A stretch of 8,239 nucleotides of DNA from an uncultured Bacilli bacterium (GTDB lineage: Bacteria > Bacillota_I > Bacilli_A > RF39 > UBA660). Where the stretch lies: contig CANQKU010000048.1 of the NCBI GenBank assembly GCA_947624535.1, positions 1-8,239 of the forward strand. The letters are read 5' to 3'. A model generated the notes under the pieces. It was not told where the DNA came from. It saw nothing but the letters and a program-made list of their open reading frames with translations, and searched no databases. A program made the position numbers and the translations under genes. Of the stretch, positions 1 to 5,954 are shown one piece after another (position 1 is the first letter of the stretch; the number at the start of each line of letters is the position of its first letter).

Positions 1-387
1 AATCAAACATATACAATAGGTAATAGTAGTACAACATTAGGTTATTCAGGGTGTTCTTCTACAACGTCATGTAACACTGCATCATATAGTTTAACAAGAG
101 GCCCAGTAAAGGCAAGAATGATAACAGTACAAGAAGCAAGCAAAGTGGGTTGTACGGGATCCTACAATTCATGTCCAATATGGATGCACAATTATCTAAA
201 TAACTCTACAAGTTATAAAGGAACTTATAATGATAGTTCAGCAAGTGATATCTATTGGACCATGAATGCTGGTCTTAATACTAGTCTATCTGTGATGGCA
301 GTAACTTCGGGAGGTTATTGCAGTCAGCCTAGTTACTATTCTGGTGATGCTAAAGGTGTCCGAGCTCTTGTCGTCATCTCAAAATAA
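1..387 (+). CDS. C-terminal fragment of a secreted, cysteine-bearing surface protein (possibly pilin-like)
   Basis: The frame is open from base 1 to TAA at 385-387, so 128 residues of a larger protein are visible and its start lies outside the window. An internal ATG at 118 is not credible as the start because coding continues upstream and no SD precedes it. The fragment is rich in Ser, Thr, Tyr, Asn and Gly and has five cysteines (fragment residues 18, 24, 51, 58, 107), which suits an extracellular, disulphide-bonded domain. Landmarks are ARMITVQEA (38-46), CPIWMHNYL (58-66), YWT (85-87) and the closing GVRALVVISK (119-128). From memory, this order resembles the C-terminal domain of prepilin-like or DUF6273-like surface proteins of gut Bacillota, which often end in GVRPVI-ISK. 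The N-terminal signal or prepilin helix would be off the left edge. One counted line (121-180) is 40% GC, against 23% for a miaB line (2041-2100). That could mean transfer or just a different amino-acid mix. The family call is tentative. Confidence 0.7.
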   Translation, partial: NQTYTIGNSSTTLGYSGCSSTTSCNTASYSLTRGPVKARMITVQEASKVGCTGSYNSCPIWMHNYLNNSTSYKGTYNDSSASDIYWTMNAGLNTSLSVMAVTSGGYCSQPSYYSGDAKGVRALVVISK

Positions 388-419
388 CTACCAATAAAAA
401 TGGATAAATATTTTCGATT

Positions 420-445
420 AATGTATTTATTTATACATTTTTTTT
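420..445 (+). terminator. Weak AT-rich intrinsic terminator after the surface-protein fragment
   Basis: AATGTAT at 420-426 is complementary to ATACATT at 433-439, with a six-base loop, and the 3' arm runs into a tract of eight T (438-445). The stem holds only one G-C pair, so it would be a weak terminator. Its place 32 bases after the stop codon supports the call. Confidence 0.45.
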
Positions 446-461
446 CTATTTATGTTAAAAT
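432..461 (+). promoter_or_regulatory. Candidate extended -10 promoter for the two-pass membrane protein
   Basis: TAAAAT at 456-461 is preceded by TG at 453-454, giving an extended -10. A poor -35 (TATACA, 432-437, 4 of 6 matches) lies 18 bases upstream, inside the terminator arm. Transcription would begin near 468, about 25 bases before the ATG at 493. The same 11-base string TATGTTAAAAT recurs at 6867-6877 in front of the ASCH gene. Confidence 0.45.
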
Positions 462-492
462 TGTCATAGGGGGAAAATGAAAAGGAGTAAAT

Positions 493-1239
493 ATGGCAAA
501 ATCTAAGAGAAAAAAACGAATTAGAATGCTCGTTAAAACTTTTTTATGTTGTATTTATCTATTGATTAGTTTTGTATTAATCTTTTGTTCTTTTCGTCTT
601 TATGAAAAAGATAAAGAAATAATAAAATGGAAAGATGTGGAAACTACAAAACAGTATTCTACTTTAACAATTTCACAAATGTCAGAGGCTTTTGCAGTTA
701 TTAAAGAAGAAGATATACAATTCCATTTTGTTATTGAACAAGAAAATGAAAAAGTTTGGCATACTTATTTAATTGCTATTAAACCTAGTGACTATGCTAA
801 ATATAAACCAATTATTGACTATACTTATGAAAGAGTTAAAACTAAACAAAATCCTATTACAATTTATGGATACCCTGTAAAAATACCAAATAAAATTAAA
901 GACTTAGCAATTAAAAACATTAAAAATTTTGTACCTATAGAAAATAAAGTTGTTTTAACAGAAAAAAACTTTGAACAATATTTAACTGATACATATTTAG
1001 ATACTACAAAAGAAAAACAAAAAGATTTAAACTATTTTATTATTATTTTACTTTTAATGTCATTTGTTTTACTTGTATTAACTATTTTTACAATTTTTGA
1101 TAAAGATAAAATTGTTGATGAAGTAGATCATATTTTAGAAAAAGAAATTCAAGAAAGTAAAAAACATAAAAAGAAGAAAAATAAAAAAGATAAAAAAATT
1201 AAAAAAGATCAGTCAAATGATGATATAGAAGTTATTTAA
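493..1239 (+). CDS. Two-pass membrane protein with external domain and lysine-rich cytoplasmic tail, function unknown
   Basis: I do not recognise this 248-residue family. The start is supported by AAAGGAG at 481-487, five bases before the ATG. A basic N-terminus (residues 3-11) is followed by a hydrophobic segment at about 12-33. A domain of about 145 residues comes next, then a second hydrophobic segment (about 180-202) and a 46-residue tail whose 223-238 stretch is almost all lysine. The positive-inside rule puts both ends in the cytoplasm and residues 35-179 outside the membrane. The external part has no cysteine and no enzyme motif I know. Its best landmark is IYGYPVKIP (124-132). Short terminators enclose the gene, so it is probably transcribed alone and need not be linked to miaB. 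The basic tail could contact nucleic acid, ribosomes or acidic lipid, but that is speculation. The gene is clearly real; its role is open. Confidence 0.85.
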   Translation: MAKSKRKKRIRMLVKTFLCCIYLLISFVLIFCSFRLYEKDKEIIKWKDVETTKQYSTLTISQMSEAFAVIKEEDIQFHFVIEQENEKVWHTYLIAIKPSDYAKYKPIIDYTYERVKTKQNPITIYGYPVKIPNKIKDLAIKNIKNFVPIENKVVLTEKNFEQYLTDTYLDTTKEKQKDLNYFIIILLLMSFVLLVLTIFTIFDKDKIVDEVDHILEKEIQESKKHKKKKNKKDKKIKKDQSNDDIEVI

Positions 1240-1240
1240 T

Positions 1241-1272
1241 AAGTGGAAGTATTTTCCACTTTATTATTTTTT
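1241..1272 (+). terminator. Intrinsic terminator after the two-pass membrane protein
   Basis: AAGTGGAA (1241-1248) pairs perfectly with TTCCACTT (1254-1261) around a five-base loop, two bases after the TAA. A T-rich stretch follows, ending in six T (1267-1272). The last two T are also the first bases of the miaB -35 box, so terminator and promoter abut without a gap. Confidence 0.75.
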
Positions 1273-1300
1273 GACAAAGAAAAATTATTAGTGCTATAAT
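1271..1300 (+). promoter_or_regulatory. Consensus extended housekeeping-sigma promoter for miaB
   Basis: TTGACA at 1271-1276 and TATAAT at 1295-1300 are both perfect consensus hexamers with an 18-base spacer, and TG at 1292-1293 adds an extended -10. The expected start is near 1307, giving a leader of about 50 bases. A small hairpin in that leader (TTTAGT 1310-1315 with ACTAAA 1324-1329) has no recognisable riboswitch fold. This is the strongest promoter in the window. Confidence 0.85.
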
Positions 1301-1356
1301 ATAGTGGATTTTAGTTCGCATAGACTAAATATAATTTTAAATAAAGGGATTGTGGT

Positions 1357-2781
1357 ATGATGATAACACCTAATTTAATTGAAGCTAAAAAAAGAAGTCA
1401 AAGAAAAAGTATTGTTAAAGATGCAGAATATAAAATTACTAATGAATTAAAACAATTAGGTAAGGGTAAAACTTATTTTATAAAAACCTATGGCTGTCAA
1501 ATGAATGAACATGATGGTGAAAATATTAAGGCTATTTTAGAAGATTTATCTTTTAAAGAGGTGGATAATTATGAAAAAGCTGACTTAATTTTACTTAATA
1601 CTTGTTCAATTAGAGAGAATGCTCATAATAAAGCTTTTGGAATGTTAGGAAGATTGAAACATTTGAAACAAACTAATGAGAATTTAATTATTGGATTATG
1701 TGGATGCATGGCTCAAGAAGAAGTTGTTGTTCAAGAAATTATGGATAAATATAAATTTGTTGATTTAGTTTTTGGTACTCATAATATTCACCATCTACCA
1801 CAAATATTAAATGAAGCTATCAAGAAAAAAGAATTAGAAGTAGAAGTTATGAGTATTGAAGGGGATATAATTGAAAATTTACCTGTAAAAAGAGACTCTA
1901 AATATAAAGCTTGGATTAATATTATGTATGGCTGTGATAAATTTTGTACTTATTGTATTGTACCTTATACTAGGGGAAAACAAAGAAGTAGAAAAAATGT
2001 GCATATTCTAAAAGAAGTAGAAGATTTAATTAAACAAGGTTATAAAGAAGTAACTTTATTAGGTCAAAATGTTAATGCATATGGAAAAGATTTAGATGAA
2101 GATTATAGAATGGAGAATTTATTAGAAGACGTTGCTAAAACTAAAATTCCAAGAATTCGTTTTGTGACAAGTCATCCTTGGGATTTTACTGATCAAATGA
2201 TTAATGTTATTAAAAAGTATGATAATATTATGCCTTATATCCATCTACCATTACAAAGTGGCTCAAATAGAATTTTAAAATTAATGGGAAGAAGATATAC
2301 CAAAGAAGAATATTTAACCTTATTTAATAAAATAAAAGAGGCTATTCCAAATGTTTCAATTACAACTGATATTATAGTAGGTTTTCCTAATGAAACTGAA
2401 GAAGATTTTTTACAAACTTTAGATGTTGTTAATAAATGTCAATTTGACTCTGCATTTACATTTATTTTTTCTAAACGTGTTGGAACTCCAGCAGCTAAAA
2501 TGAAAGATAATGTATCAATGGATGAGAAAAATCAAAGATTACAAAAATTAAATGAGGTAGTAAATCATTATGCTAGAGTTGCTAATGAAAAATATTTAGG
2601 CCGTATTGTTCCAGTATTAATTGAAGGTTATTCAAAAAAGGAAGATGACATGCTAATGGGTTATACTGATACTATGAAATTAGTTAATGTTAAAGGAGAT
2701 TCTAAATATATTGGACAAATTGTTCAAGTTAAAATAGAAGATATAAAAACATGGAGTATGGATGGAAGTATAGTAAACTAG
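1357..2781 (+). CDS. miaB: tRNA-2-methylthio-N6-dimethylallyladenosine synthase MiaB
   Basis: MiaB is a radical-SAM enzyme that adds a methylthio group to N6-isopentenyladenosine at position 37 of tRNAs reading U-starting codons, in the cytoplasm. The 474 residues show the whole family layout. The N-terminal methylthiotransferase domain (about 38-150) has its three cluster cysteines at C47 (TYGCQMNEHD), C83 (NTCSIRENA) and C117 (GLCGCMAQ). The radical-SAM core has CX3CX2C at C193, C197 and C200 (YGCDKFCTYCIVPYTRG). A TRAM domain (about 408-472) closes the protein. LLGQNVNAYG at 234-243 favours MiaB over the paralogues RimO and MtaB. The N-terminal extension of about 37 residues is usual for Bacillota MiaB. 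The ATG at 1357 is directly followed by another ATG at 1360; an AAAGGG site at 1343-1348 serves either, so the start is uncertain by one residue. Expression comes from the promoter at 1271-1300. The enzyme depends on S-adenosylmethionine and two 4Fe-4S clusters, as known for the family. Confidence 0.97.
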   Translation: MMITPNLIEAKKRSQRKSIVKDAEYKITNELKQLGKGKTYFIKTYGCQMNEHDGENIKAILEDLSFKEVDNYEKADLILLNTCSIRENAHNKAFGMLGRLKHLKQTNENLIIGLCGCMAQEEVVVQEIMDKYKFVDLVFGTHNIHHLPQILNEAIKKKELEVEVMSIEGDIIENLPVKRDSKYKAWINIMYGCDKFCTYCIVPYTRGKQRSRKNVHILKEVEDLIKQGYKEVTLLGQNVNAYGKDLDEDYRMENLLEDVAKTKIPRIRFVTSHPWDFTDQMINVIKKYDNIMPYIHLPLQSGSNRILKLMGRRYTKEEYLTLFNKIKEAIPNVSITTDIIVGFPNETEEDFLQTLDVVNKCQFDSAFTFIFSKRVGTPAAKMKDNVSMDEKNQRLQKLNEVVNHYARVANEKYLGRIVPVLIEGYSKKEDDMLMGYTDTMKLVNVKGDSKYIGQIVQVKIEDIKTWSMDGSIVN

Positions 2782-2800
2782 ATTTACTGTAAACTAGCTT

Positions 2801-2839
2801 AATACTAGTATTGAATTAAAGAAAATGATATATTATAAT
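2801..2839 (+). promoter_or_regulatory. Promoter of the HD-domain gene, flanked by a 12-base perfect palindrome
   Basis: TTGAAT (2811-2816) and TATAAT (2834-2839) are 17 bases apart, giving a 4/6 and a 6/6 match to the vegetative consensus. The expected start near 2846 falls on the first base of the SD. AATACTAGTATT at 2801-2812 is a perfect palindrome that overlaps the first two bases of the -35, the position of many operators. No regulator can be named, and in DNA this AT-rich the palindrome may be chance. Confidence 0.6.
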
Positions 2840-2861
2840 AATGTTAAGGTTGTGATTTAGT

Positions 2862-3320
2862 TTGAATATTATAAGAAAAATGAAACCAATGATAATGTTA
2901 TATGGCTCAGATATTATAAAATCTGAATATATGCAGTTAGAAAAAAACTATATGCAACATGGTAAAGTAAGTGTATTTCATCATTCTATAGGTGTAGCTT
3001 GTTTTTCGCTATATCTTGCCAAAGTCTTACCATTTAAAGTAGATATTAGTGCTTTAATAAGAGGGGCTTTACTACATGACTACTTTTTATATGACTGGCA
3101 TATTAAAGAAGCAAGTCATAGAATGCATGGATTTACTCATGCTAAAAAAGCCCTAGCTAATGCTGAAAGAGATTTTGAATTATGCAATATAGAACGAGAT
3201 ATTATAAAGAAGCATATGTTTCCATTAAATATAACACCACCTAGATATTTAGAAAGTATTTTAGTTTGTATTGCTGATAAAATTTGTGCTATTTTTGAAA
3301 CATTTTCAATTCCATATTAA
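2862..3320 (+). CDS. Small HD-domain phosphohydrolase-like protein, TTG start
   Basis: The 152-residue protein is a compact HD-superfamily domain, a metal-dependent fold that usually hydrolyses phosphate esters of nucleotides; its substrate is unknown. Likely metal ligands are H41 (FHHS), the signature H72-D73 (GALLHDYFLYDWH), H93 (GFTHAKKA), H118 (KKHMFP) and D139 (CIADK). The stretches LLHDYFLYDWH and IKKHMFPLN match, from memory, a common uncharacterised clostridial HD protein of similar length. I chose the TTG at 2862 because AAGGTTGTGAT (2846-2856) is a near-complete SD, matching AAGGAGGTGAT at 9 of 11 bases and sitting five bases before it. In-frame ATGs at 2880 and 2889 lie too far away and have no SD. 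The gene follows miaB by 80 bases but has its own promoter, and a strong terminator follows. Co-transcription with miaB by read-through is possible because no convincing terminator separates them. There is no signal or membrane segment, so it is cytoplasmic. Confidence 0.88.
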   Translation: MNIIRKMKPMIMLYGSDIIKSEYMQLEKNYMQHGKVSVFHHSIGVACFSLYLAKVLPFKVDISALIRGALLHDYFLYDWHIKEASHRMHGFTHAKKALANAERDFELCNIERDIIKKHMFPLNITPPRYLESILVCIADKICAIFETFSIPY

Positions 3321-3326
3321 AAGATT

Positions 3327-3353
3327 ATTACTATTATGTAGTAATTTTTTTTT
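3327..3353 (+). terminator. Intrinsic terminator after the HD-domain gene
   Basis: ATTACTA (3327-3333) pairs perfectly with TAGTAAT (3339-3345) around a five-base loop, followed by an uninterrupted run of nine T (3345-3353). It lies seven bases after the stop codon and separates the HD gene from the LysM gene. Confidence 0.8.
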
Positions 3354-3370
3354 GAAAACATAATATTAAA

Positions 3371-3378
3371 AAGGAGGT
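3371..3378 (+). promoter_or_regulatory. Full-consensus Shine-Dalgarno of the LysM gene
   Basis: AAGGAGGT sits five bases before the ATG at 3384. It is the most complete SD in the window and points to high translation. The promoter is not clear: TAATAT at 3361-3366 could be a -10, but no -35 is visible at the right distance. A sporulation-sigma promoter, which would look different, cannot be judged by eye. Confidence 0.8.
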
Positions 3379-3383
3379 AGCCC

Positions 3384-4061
3384 ATGTCAAAATATATTGT
3401 TCAAAGTGGAGATACTTTATATGGTATTGCTAAAAAATTTAATATCGACCTCCATCAATTGATGAGTGATAATAAACTAGTATCTACTGAATTAAAAGTA
3501 GGTGATGAAATAGAGATTTTTGATAAACTAAAATTAACAACTACTAAGTATATTGAATATTCAGTAAAAAAAGGAGATAATTTATATTCTATTGCTAGAA
3601 TTTACAATACTACAGTTAATGAGATTAAAAGATTAAATTCACTTGATGATGATAAATTAAGTATTGGACAAGTTTTGAAATTACCAGAATATGATAAAAT
3701 AGATGATACTAAATTTCAAGATTATATAGACTATAAAGTAAAACCTAAAGATAGTTTATATTCTATTGCTAAAAGATATAATACTACTGTTGATCAAATA
3801 TTAAAAGATAACAATATTAAAGATATGACACTGATGATAGGACAAAATTTAATTATTTGTAATGAAAAGTTAAAAGAGGATAAAGTTTATGATACTTGTT
3901 ATGGAACTAATGATACTAATCTAGTTAATAAGTATGTAGTAAAAGAAGGAGACAGTATCTATTCAATTGCTAAAAAGTATAATATATCTATTGATGAATT
4001 AAAACAAAAAAATAAATTATCTAGTAATAAGGTTTATTTAAACCAAATATTAAATATATAG
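3384..4061 (+). CDS. Protein of four LysM domains without a signal peptide
   Basis: LysM domains bind the N-acetylglucosamine backbone of peptidoglycan and related glycans. The 225 residues are almost entirely four LysM copies at about 4-45, 57-101, 115-158 and 183-225. Each has the GDxLYxIAxxYN-type first half and an IGQxLxI-type end; examples are SGDTLYGIAKKFN (8-20) and KGDNLYSIARIYN (63-75). The last copy ends exactly at the C-terminus, and there is no catalytic domain. The first LysM begins at residue 4, so there is no signal peptide or membrane segment. In Bacillota, LysM proteins lacking signals are typically spore-coat or cortex-surface proteins made in the mother cell, such as SafA and YaaH. 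A spore-envelope role is therefore my best inference. The gene is followed at ten bases by a SpoIID-like/peptidoglycan-binding gene whose SD overlaps this TAG, which strengthens that reading. Copies 2 and 3 are close duplicates even in DNA. Confidence 0.92.
   Translation: MSKYIVQSGDTLYGIAKKFNIDLHQLMSDNKLVSTELKVGDEIEIFDKLKLTTTKYIEYSVKKGDNLYSIARIYNTTVNEIKRLNSLDDDKLSIGQVLKLPEYDKIDDTKFQDYIDYKVKPKDSLYSIAKRYNTTVDQILKDNNIKDMTLMIGQNLIICNEKLKEDKVYDTCYGTNDTNLVNKYVVKEGDSIYSIAKKYNISIDELKQKNKLSSNKVYLNQILNI
3581..3771 (+). repeat. Near-identical DNA repeat encoding LysM copies 2 and 3
   Basis: The 17-base string TTTATATTCTATTGCTA occurs at 3581-3597 and 3755-3771, an offset of 174 bases (58 codons). Neighbouring bases are also similar. 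It marks a tandem duplication within the LysM gene and could support copy-number change by recombination. Confidence 0.7.
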
Positions 4062-4071
4062 GGGTGTTGTA

Positions 4072-5424
4072 ATGAAATCTAGTCATATAAGATATCCTAT
4101 TATTCCAACAAATATTATTATTCATTTAGGTAAACCTGAAGAAGCTGCTAAAAATATTAAGATTACATTTGTAGAATATATTAAAAATGTAGCATCTAGT
4201 GAAATTTATCCTACTTGGCCACAAGAAGCCTTAGAATCAAATATTTTAGCAATAATATCTTTTACTCTAAATAGAATTTATAATGAATGGTATCATTCTA
4301 AGGGATATGACTTTGATATTACTAGTTTAAAAGAATATGATCAAACATTTATAGAAGATAGAGAAATATTTGATCGTATTGCAAAAATTGTAGATAAAAA
4401 TTTTAATAATTATATTGTAAAAGATGACCAAATTCAACCTCTTTTTGCTAGCTATTGTGATGGAAAAACTACAACATGTCAAGGACTTTCTCAAGTAGGT
4501 AGTGCTACTTTAGCTGAAACTGGTAAAAATGTAGAAGATATTTTAAAAACTTATTATGGAGAAAATATTAGAATTATTCATAATGCTCAAGTAGGAGAAT
4601 TTATAGAGTCATACCCAGGTTATGAAGTAAAAGAAGGAATTGCTGGAGATATGGTAAGAGTTATTCAAACAGAGTTAATTAGAATTATAAAAAACTATCC
4701 AGCTATTCCTAATATACCTAAAGTGAATGGAATTTATAATATAGAAACAAAACAAGCTGTAGAAAAATTTCAAGAAATTTTTAATCTAAATAAAAATGGA
4801 ATAGTCGATAAACAAACCTGGTATAAAATAAAATATATTTATAATGCTGTTAAAAAAGTAAATGACTTATATTCTGAAGGAATAGAAGTAGAAGAAGTTA
4901 ATTTAAAATATCCAGATAAATTGAGTTATTCAGATACAGGCCTATTTGTTAGAGTATTACATTATTATTTAGGTTTAATTTCATTTTTTGATGAAAATTT
5001 ACCACAATTAGAAGTAAATGGAATTTATAATAATAATACTAAACAAATGGTAATTAATTTTCAAAATAAGTATAATTTACCTGTTACAGGAGAAGTTGAT
5101 AAAGAAACGTGGATAAAATTAAAAGAAGTTTATCATATGACAATTAAAAATATTCCAGAAAAGTATTTAAAATATGAAAAAGAATTATATCCTGGTAAAT
5201 TTTTAACAAAAGGAATGAAGGGTGAAGATATAGAAATTCTTCAAGGATATTTATTTGAGATTTGTAAAAAATATAAAGATATTCCAGGGGTTATTGTTAA
5301 TGGTGTTTTTGATGAGTTAACAGAACAATCAGTTTTAAAAATCCAAAAAATATATAAACAAGAACAAAATGGTGCAGTAGGACCAATTACTTGGTATAAT
5401 ATTGTAAATCGTTCTAAGGAATAA
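4072..5424 (+). CDS. SpoIID/LytB-like protein with three peptidoglycan-binding domains (SleC-related spore family)
   Basis: The 450 residues have a SpoIID-like domain at about 25-175 and three PG_binding_1 domains at about 190-256, 282-352 and 375-446. SpoIID enzymes are lytic transglycosylases that cut peptidoglycan with one glutamate; here E44 in NVASSEIYPTWP aligns with it. Other family marks are FTLNRIYNEWYHSKGYDFDI (64-83) and YCDGKTTTCQGLSQVGS (128-144). The last usually reads GLSQWG in my memory of the family, so V142 replaces a Trp. The binding domains end in GIVDKQTW (243-250), GEVDKETW (340-347) and GAVGPITW (434-441). This domain set resembles the clostridial SleC-related proteins linked to spore cortex. 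There is no signal peptide, which fits assembly in the mother cell or non-classical export. ATG 4072 is preceded by AGGGGTGT at 4060-4067, overlapping the LysM stop, so the two genes are surely co-transcribed. Cortex remodelling or binding is inferred; spore formation by this organism is not shown. Confidence 0.9.
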   Translation: MKSSHIRYPIIPTNIIIHLGKPEEAAKNIKITFVEYIKNVASSEIYPTWPQEALESNILAIISFTLNRIYNEWYHSKGYDFDITSLKEYDQTFIEDREIFDRIAKIVDKNFNNYIVKDDQIQPLFASYCDGKTTTCQGLSQVGSATLAETGKNVEDILKTYYGENIRIIHNAQVGEFIESYPGYEVKEGIAGDMVRVIQTELIRIIKNYPAIPNIPKVNGIYNIETKQAVEKFQEIFNLNKNGIVDKQTWYKIKYIYNAVKKVNDLYSEGIEVEEVNLKYPDKLSYSDTGLFVRVLHYYLGLISFFDENLPQLEVNGIYNNNTKQMVINFQNKYNLPVTGEVDKETWIKLKEVYHMTIKNIPEKYLKYEKELYPGKFLTKGMKGEDIEILQGYLFEICKKYKDIPGVIVNGVFDELTEQSVLKIQKIYKQEQNGAVGPITWYNIVNRSKE

Positions 5425-5431
5425 TTAATTA

Positions 5432-5453
5432 AAAAATTATATTAGTAATTTTT
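5432..5453 (+). terminator. Possible weak terminator after the SpoIID-like gene
   Basis: AAAAATTA (5432-5439) pairs with TAATTTTT (5446-5453) around a six-base loop, eight bases after the stop codon. All eight pairs are A-T and the T run is only five bases, so termination would be weak at best. Confidence 0.3.
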
Positions 5454-5478
5454 AATAGAAAGATCCTAATTTTTAATA
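5446..5478 (+). repeat. 12-base direct repeat spaced 21 bases apart upstream of the Xre regulator
   Basis: TAATTTTTAATA occurs identically at 5446-5457 and 5467-5478, an offset of 21 bases or two helical turns. A shorter relative, ATTTTTAAT, recurs at 5516-5524 next to the presumed -10 box. Same-face spacing is typical of paired protein-binding sites, but AT-rich chance repeats are common in this genome. Confidence 0.35.
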
Positions 5479-5524
5479 ACGTAGACGTTTCGTAAACTTT
5501 AATGTTTTCCCTAGTATTTTTAAT

Positions 5525-5530
5525 TATAAT
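5525..5530 (+). promoter_or_regulatory. Probable -10 box of the Xre-regulator gene
   Basis: TATAAT is a perfect -10 placed 22 bases before the ATG at 5553, which would start transcription near 5537, just ahead of the SD. The -35 is poor (around 5502-5507), as expected for a promoter that needs or is blocked by a regulator. A short dyad, GTTTCGTAAAC at 5487-5497, lies just upstream. Confidence 0.45.
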
Positions 5531-5552
5531 TCATATCATGAGGTGTAGTGAT

Positions 5553-5894
5553 ATGTTAATTGGTTCAAGAATTAAAGAATTGAGAAGTCTAAAAGGGATT
5601 AGTCAACAAACACTAGGAGATCAATTAAATTTAAGCAAAACTACCATTTCCCACTATGAAAATGAAACTAGAATTCCATCTATTGAAACATTAATTGATA
5701 TAGCGGATTATTTTCAAGTTGATTTAAACTATATTTTAGGAATTGATAATTTAATTACTTCTTCTAAAAGAACAATACAAGCATCAGATGAAGAAATTGA
5801 ATTTATTTTAGAAATCAGAAGATTAAATGTTTATAATCGTGTAATTGCTAATCCAAAAAAATATGCTAAATTAGTTGAATCTAGATTGCCATAG
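5553..5894 (+). CDS. Xre-family helix-turn-helix transcriptional regulator
   Basis: This is a 113-residue DNA-binding protein of the Cro/C1 type. The HTH_3 domain spans about residues 4-63: RIKELRSLKGISQQTLGDQL (6-25) leads into the recognition helix SKTTISHYENE (28-38) and the usual IPSIETLIDIADYFQVDLNYILG tail (41-63). The remaining 50 residues (64-113) are mostly predicted helix with no sensor domain, perhaps for dimerisation. I chose the ATG at 5553 because GAGGTG at 5540-5545 stands seven bases before it. The in-frame ATG at 5502 would add 17 hydrophobic residues, has no SD and lies upstream of the likely transcription start. The gene stands alone, with its terminator overlapping the stop codon. 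Its targets are unknown; autoregulation through the repeats upstream is a reasonable guess. Confidence 0.92.
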   Translation: MLIGSRIKELRSLKGISQQTLGDQLNLSKTTISHYENETRIPSIETLIDIADYFQVDLNYILGIDNLITSSKRTIQASDEEIEFILEIRRLNVYNRVIANPKKYAKLVESRLP

Positions 5895-5919
5895 AAGAAT
5901 GAATTTTCTTCTTTTTTTT
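5893..5919 (+). terminator. Intrinsic terminator overlapping the stop codon of the Xre gene
   Basis: AGAAGAA (5893-5899), which includes the last two bases of the TAG, pairs with TTCTTCT (5906-5912). The 3' arm continues as eight T (5912-5919). The loop is six bases. Confidence 0.8.
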
Positions 5920-5954
5920 AAGTTTTAGCATATATATTAGTGGGAGTGTGAAAT

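Noticed and set aside
118..120. ATG at 118 as the start of an 89-residue gene
   Set aside because: The same frame is open back to base 1 with similar composition, and there is no SD. It is an internal Met of a truncated gene.
1310..1329. Leader hairpin before miaB as a riboswitch
   Set aside because: A six-pair stem alone in a 50-base leader is too small and has no known aptamer features.
2778..2797. Hairpin spanning the miaB stop codon as a terminator
   Set aside because: CTAG and TTTA arms pair with a bulge, but no T run follows. Read-through into the HD gene cannot be excluded.
2773..2797. Direct repeat GTAAACTAG at 2773-2781 and 2789-2797
   Set aside because: Only nine bases, partly coding, and made of bases common in this genome; no further copy was found.
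2880..2891. ATG starts for the HD gene at 2880 or 2889
   Set aside because: Neither has an SD at a usable distance, while the TTG at 2862 sits five bases after a near-perfect one.
5502..5552. Upstream ATG giving the Xre regulator 17 extra N-terminal residues
   Set aside because: It has no SD, the extra residues are hydrophobic and unlike an Xre N-terminus, and it lies upstream of the likely transcription start. The ATG at 5553 has a good SD and the standard family start.
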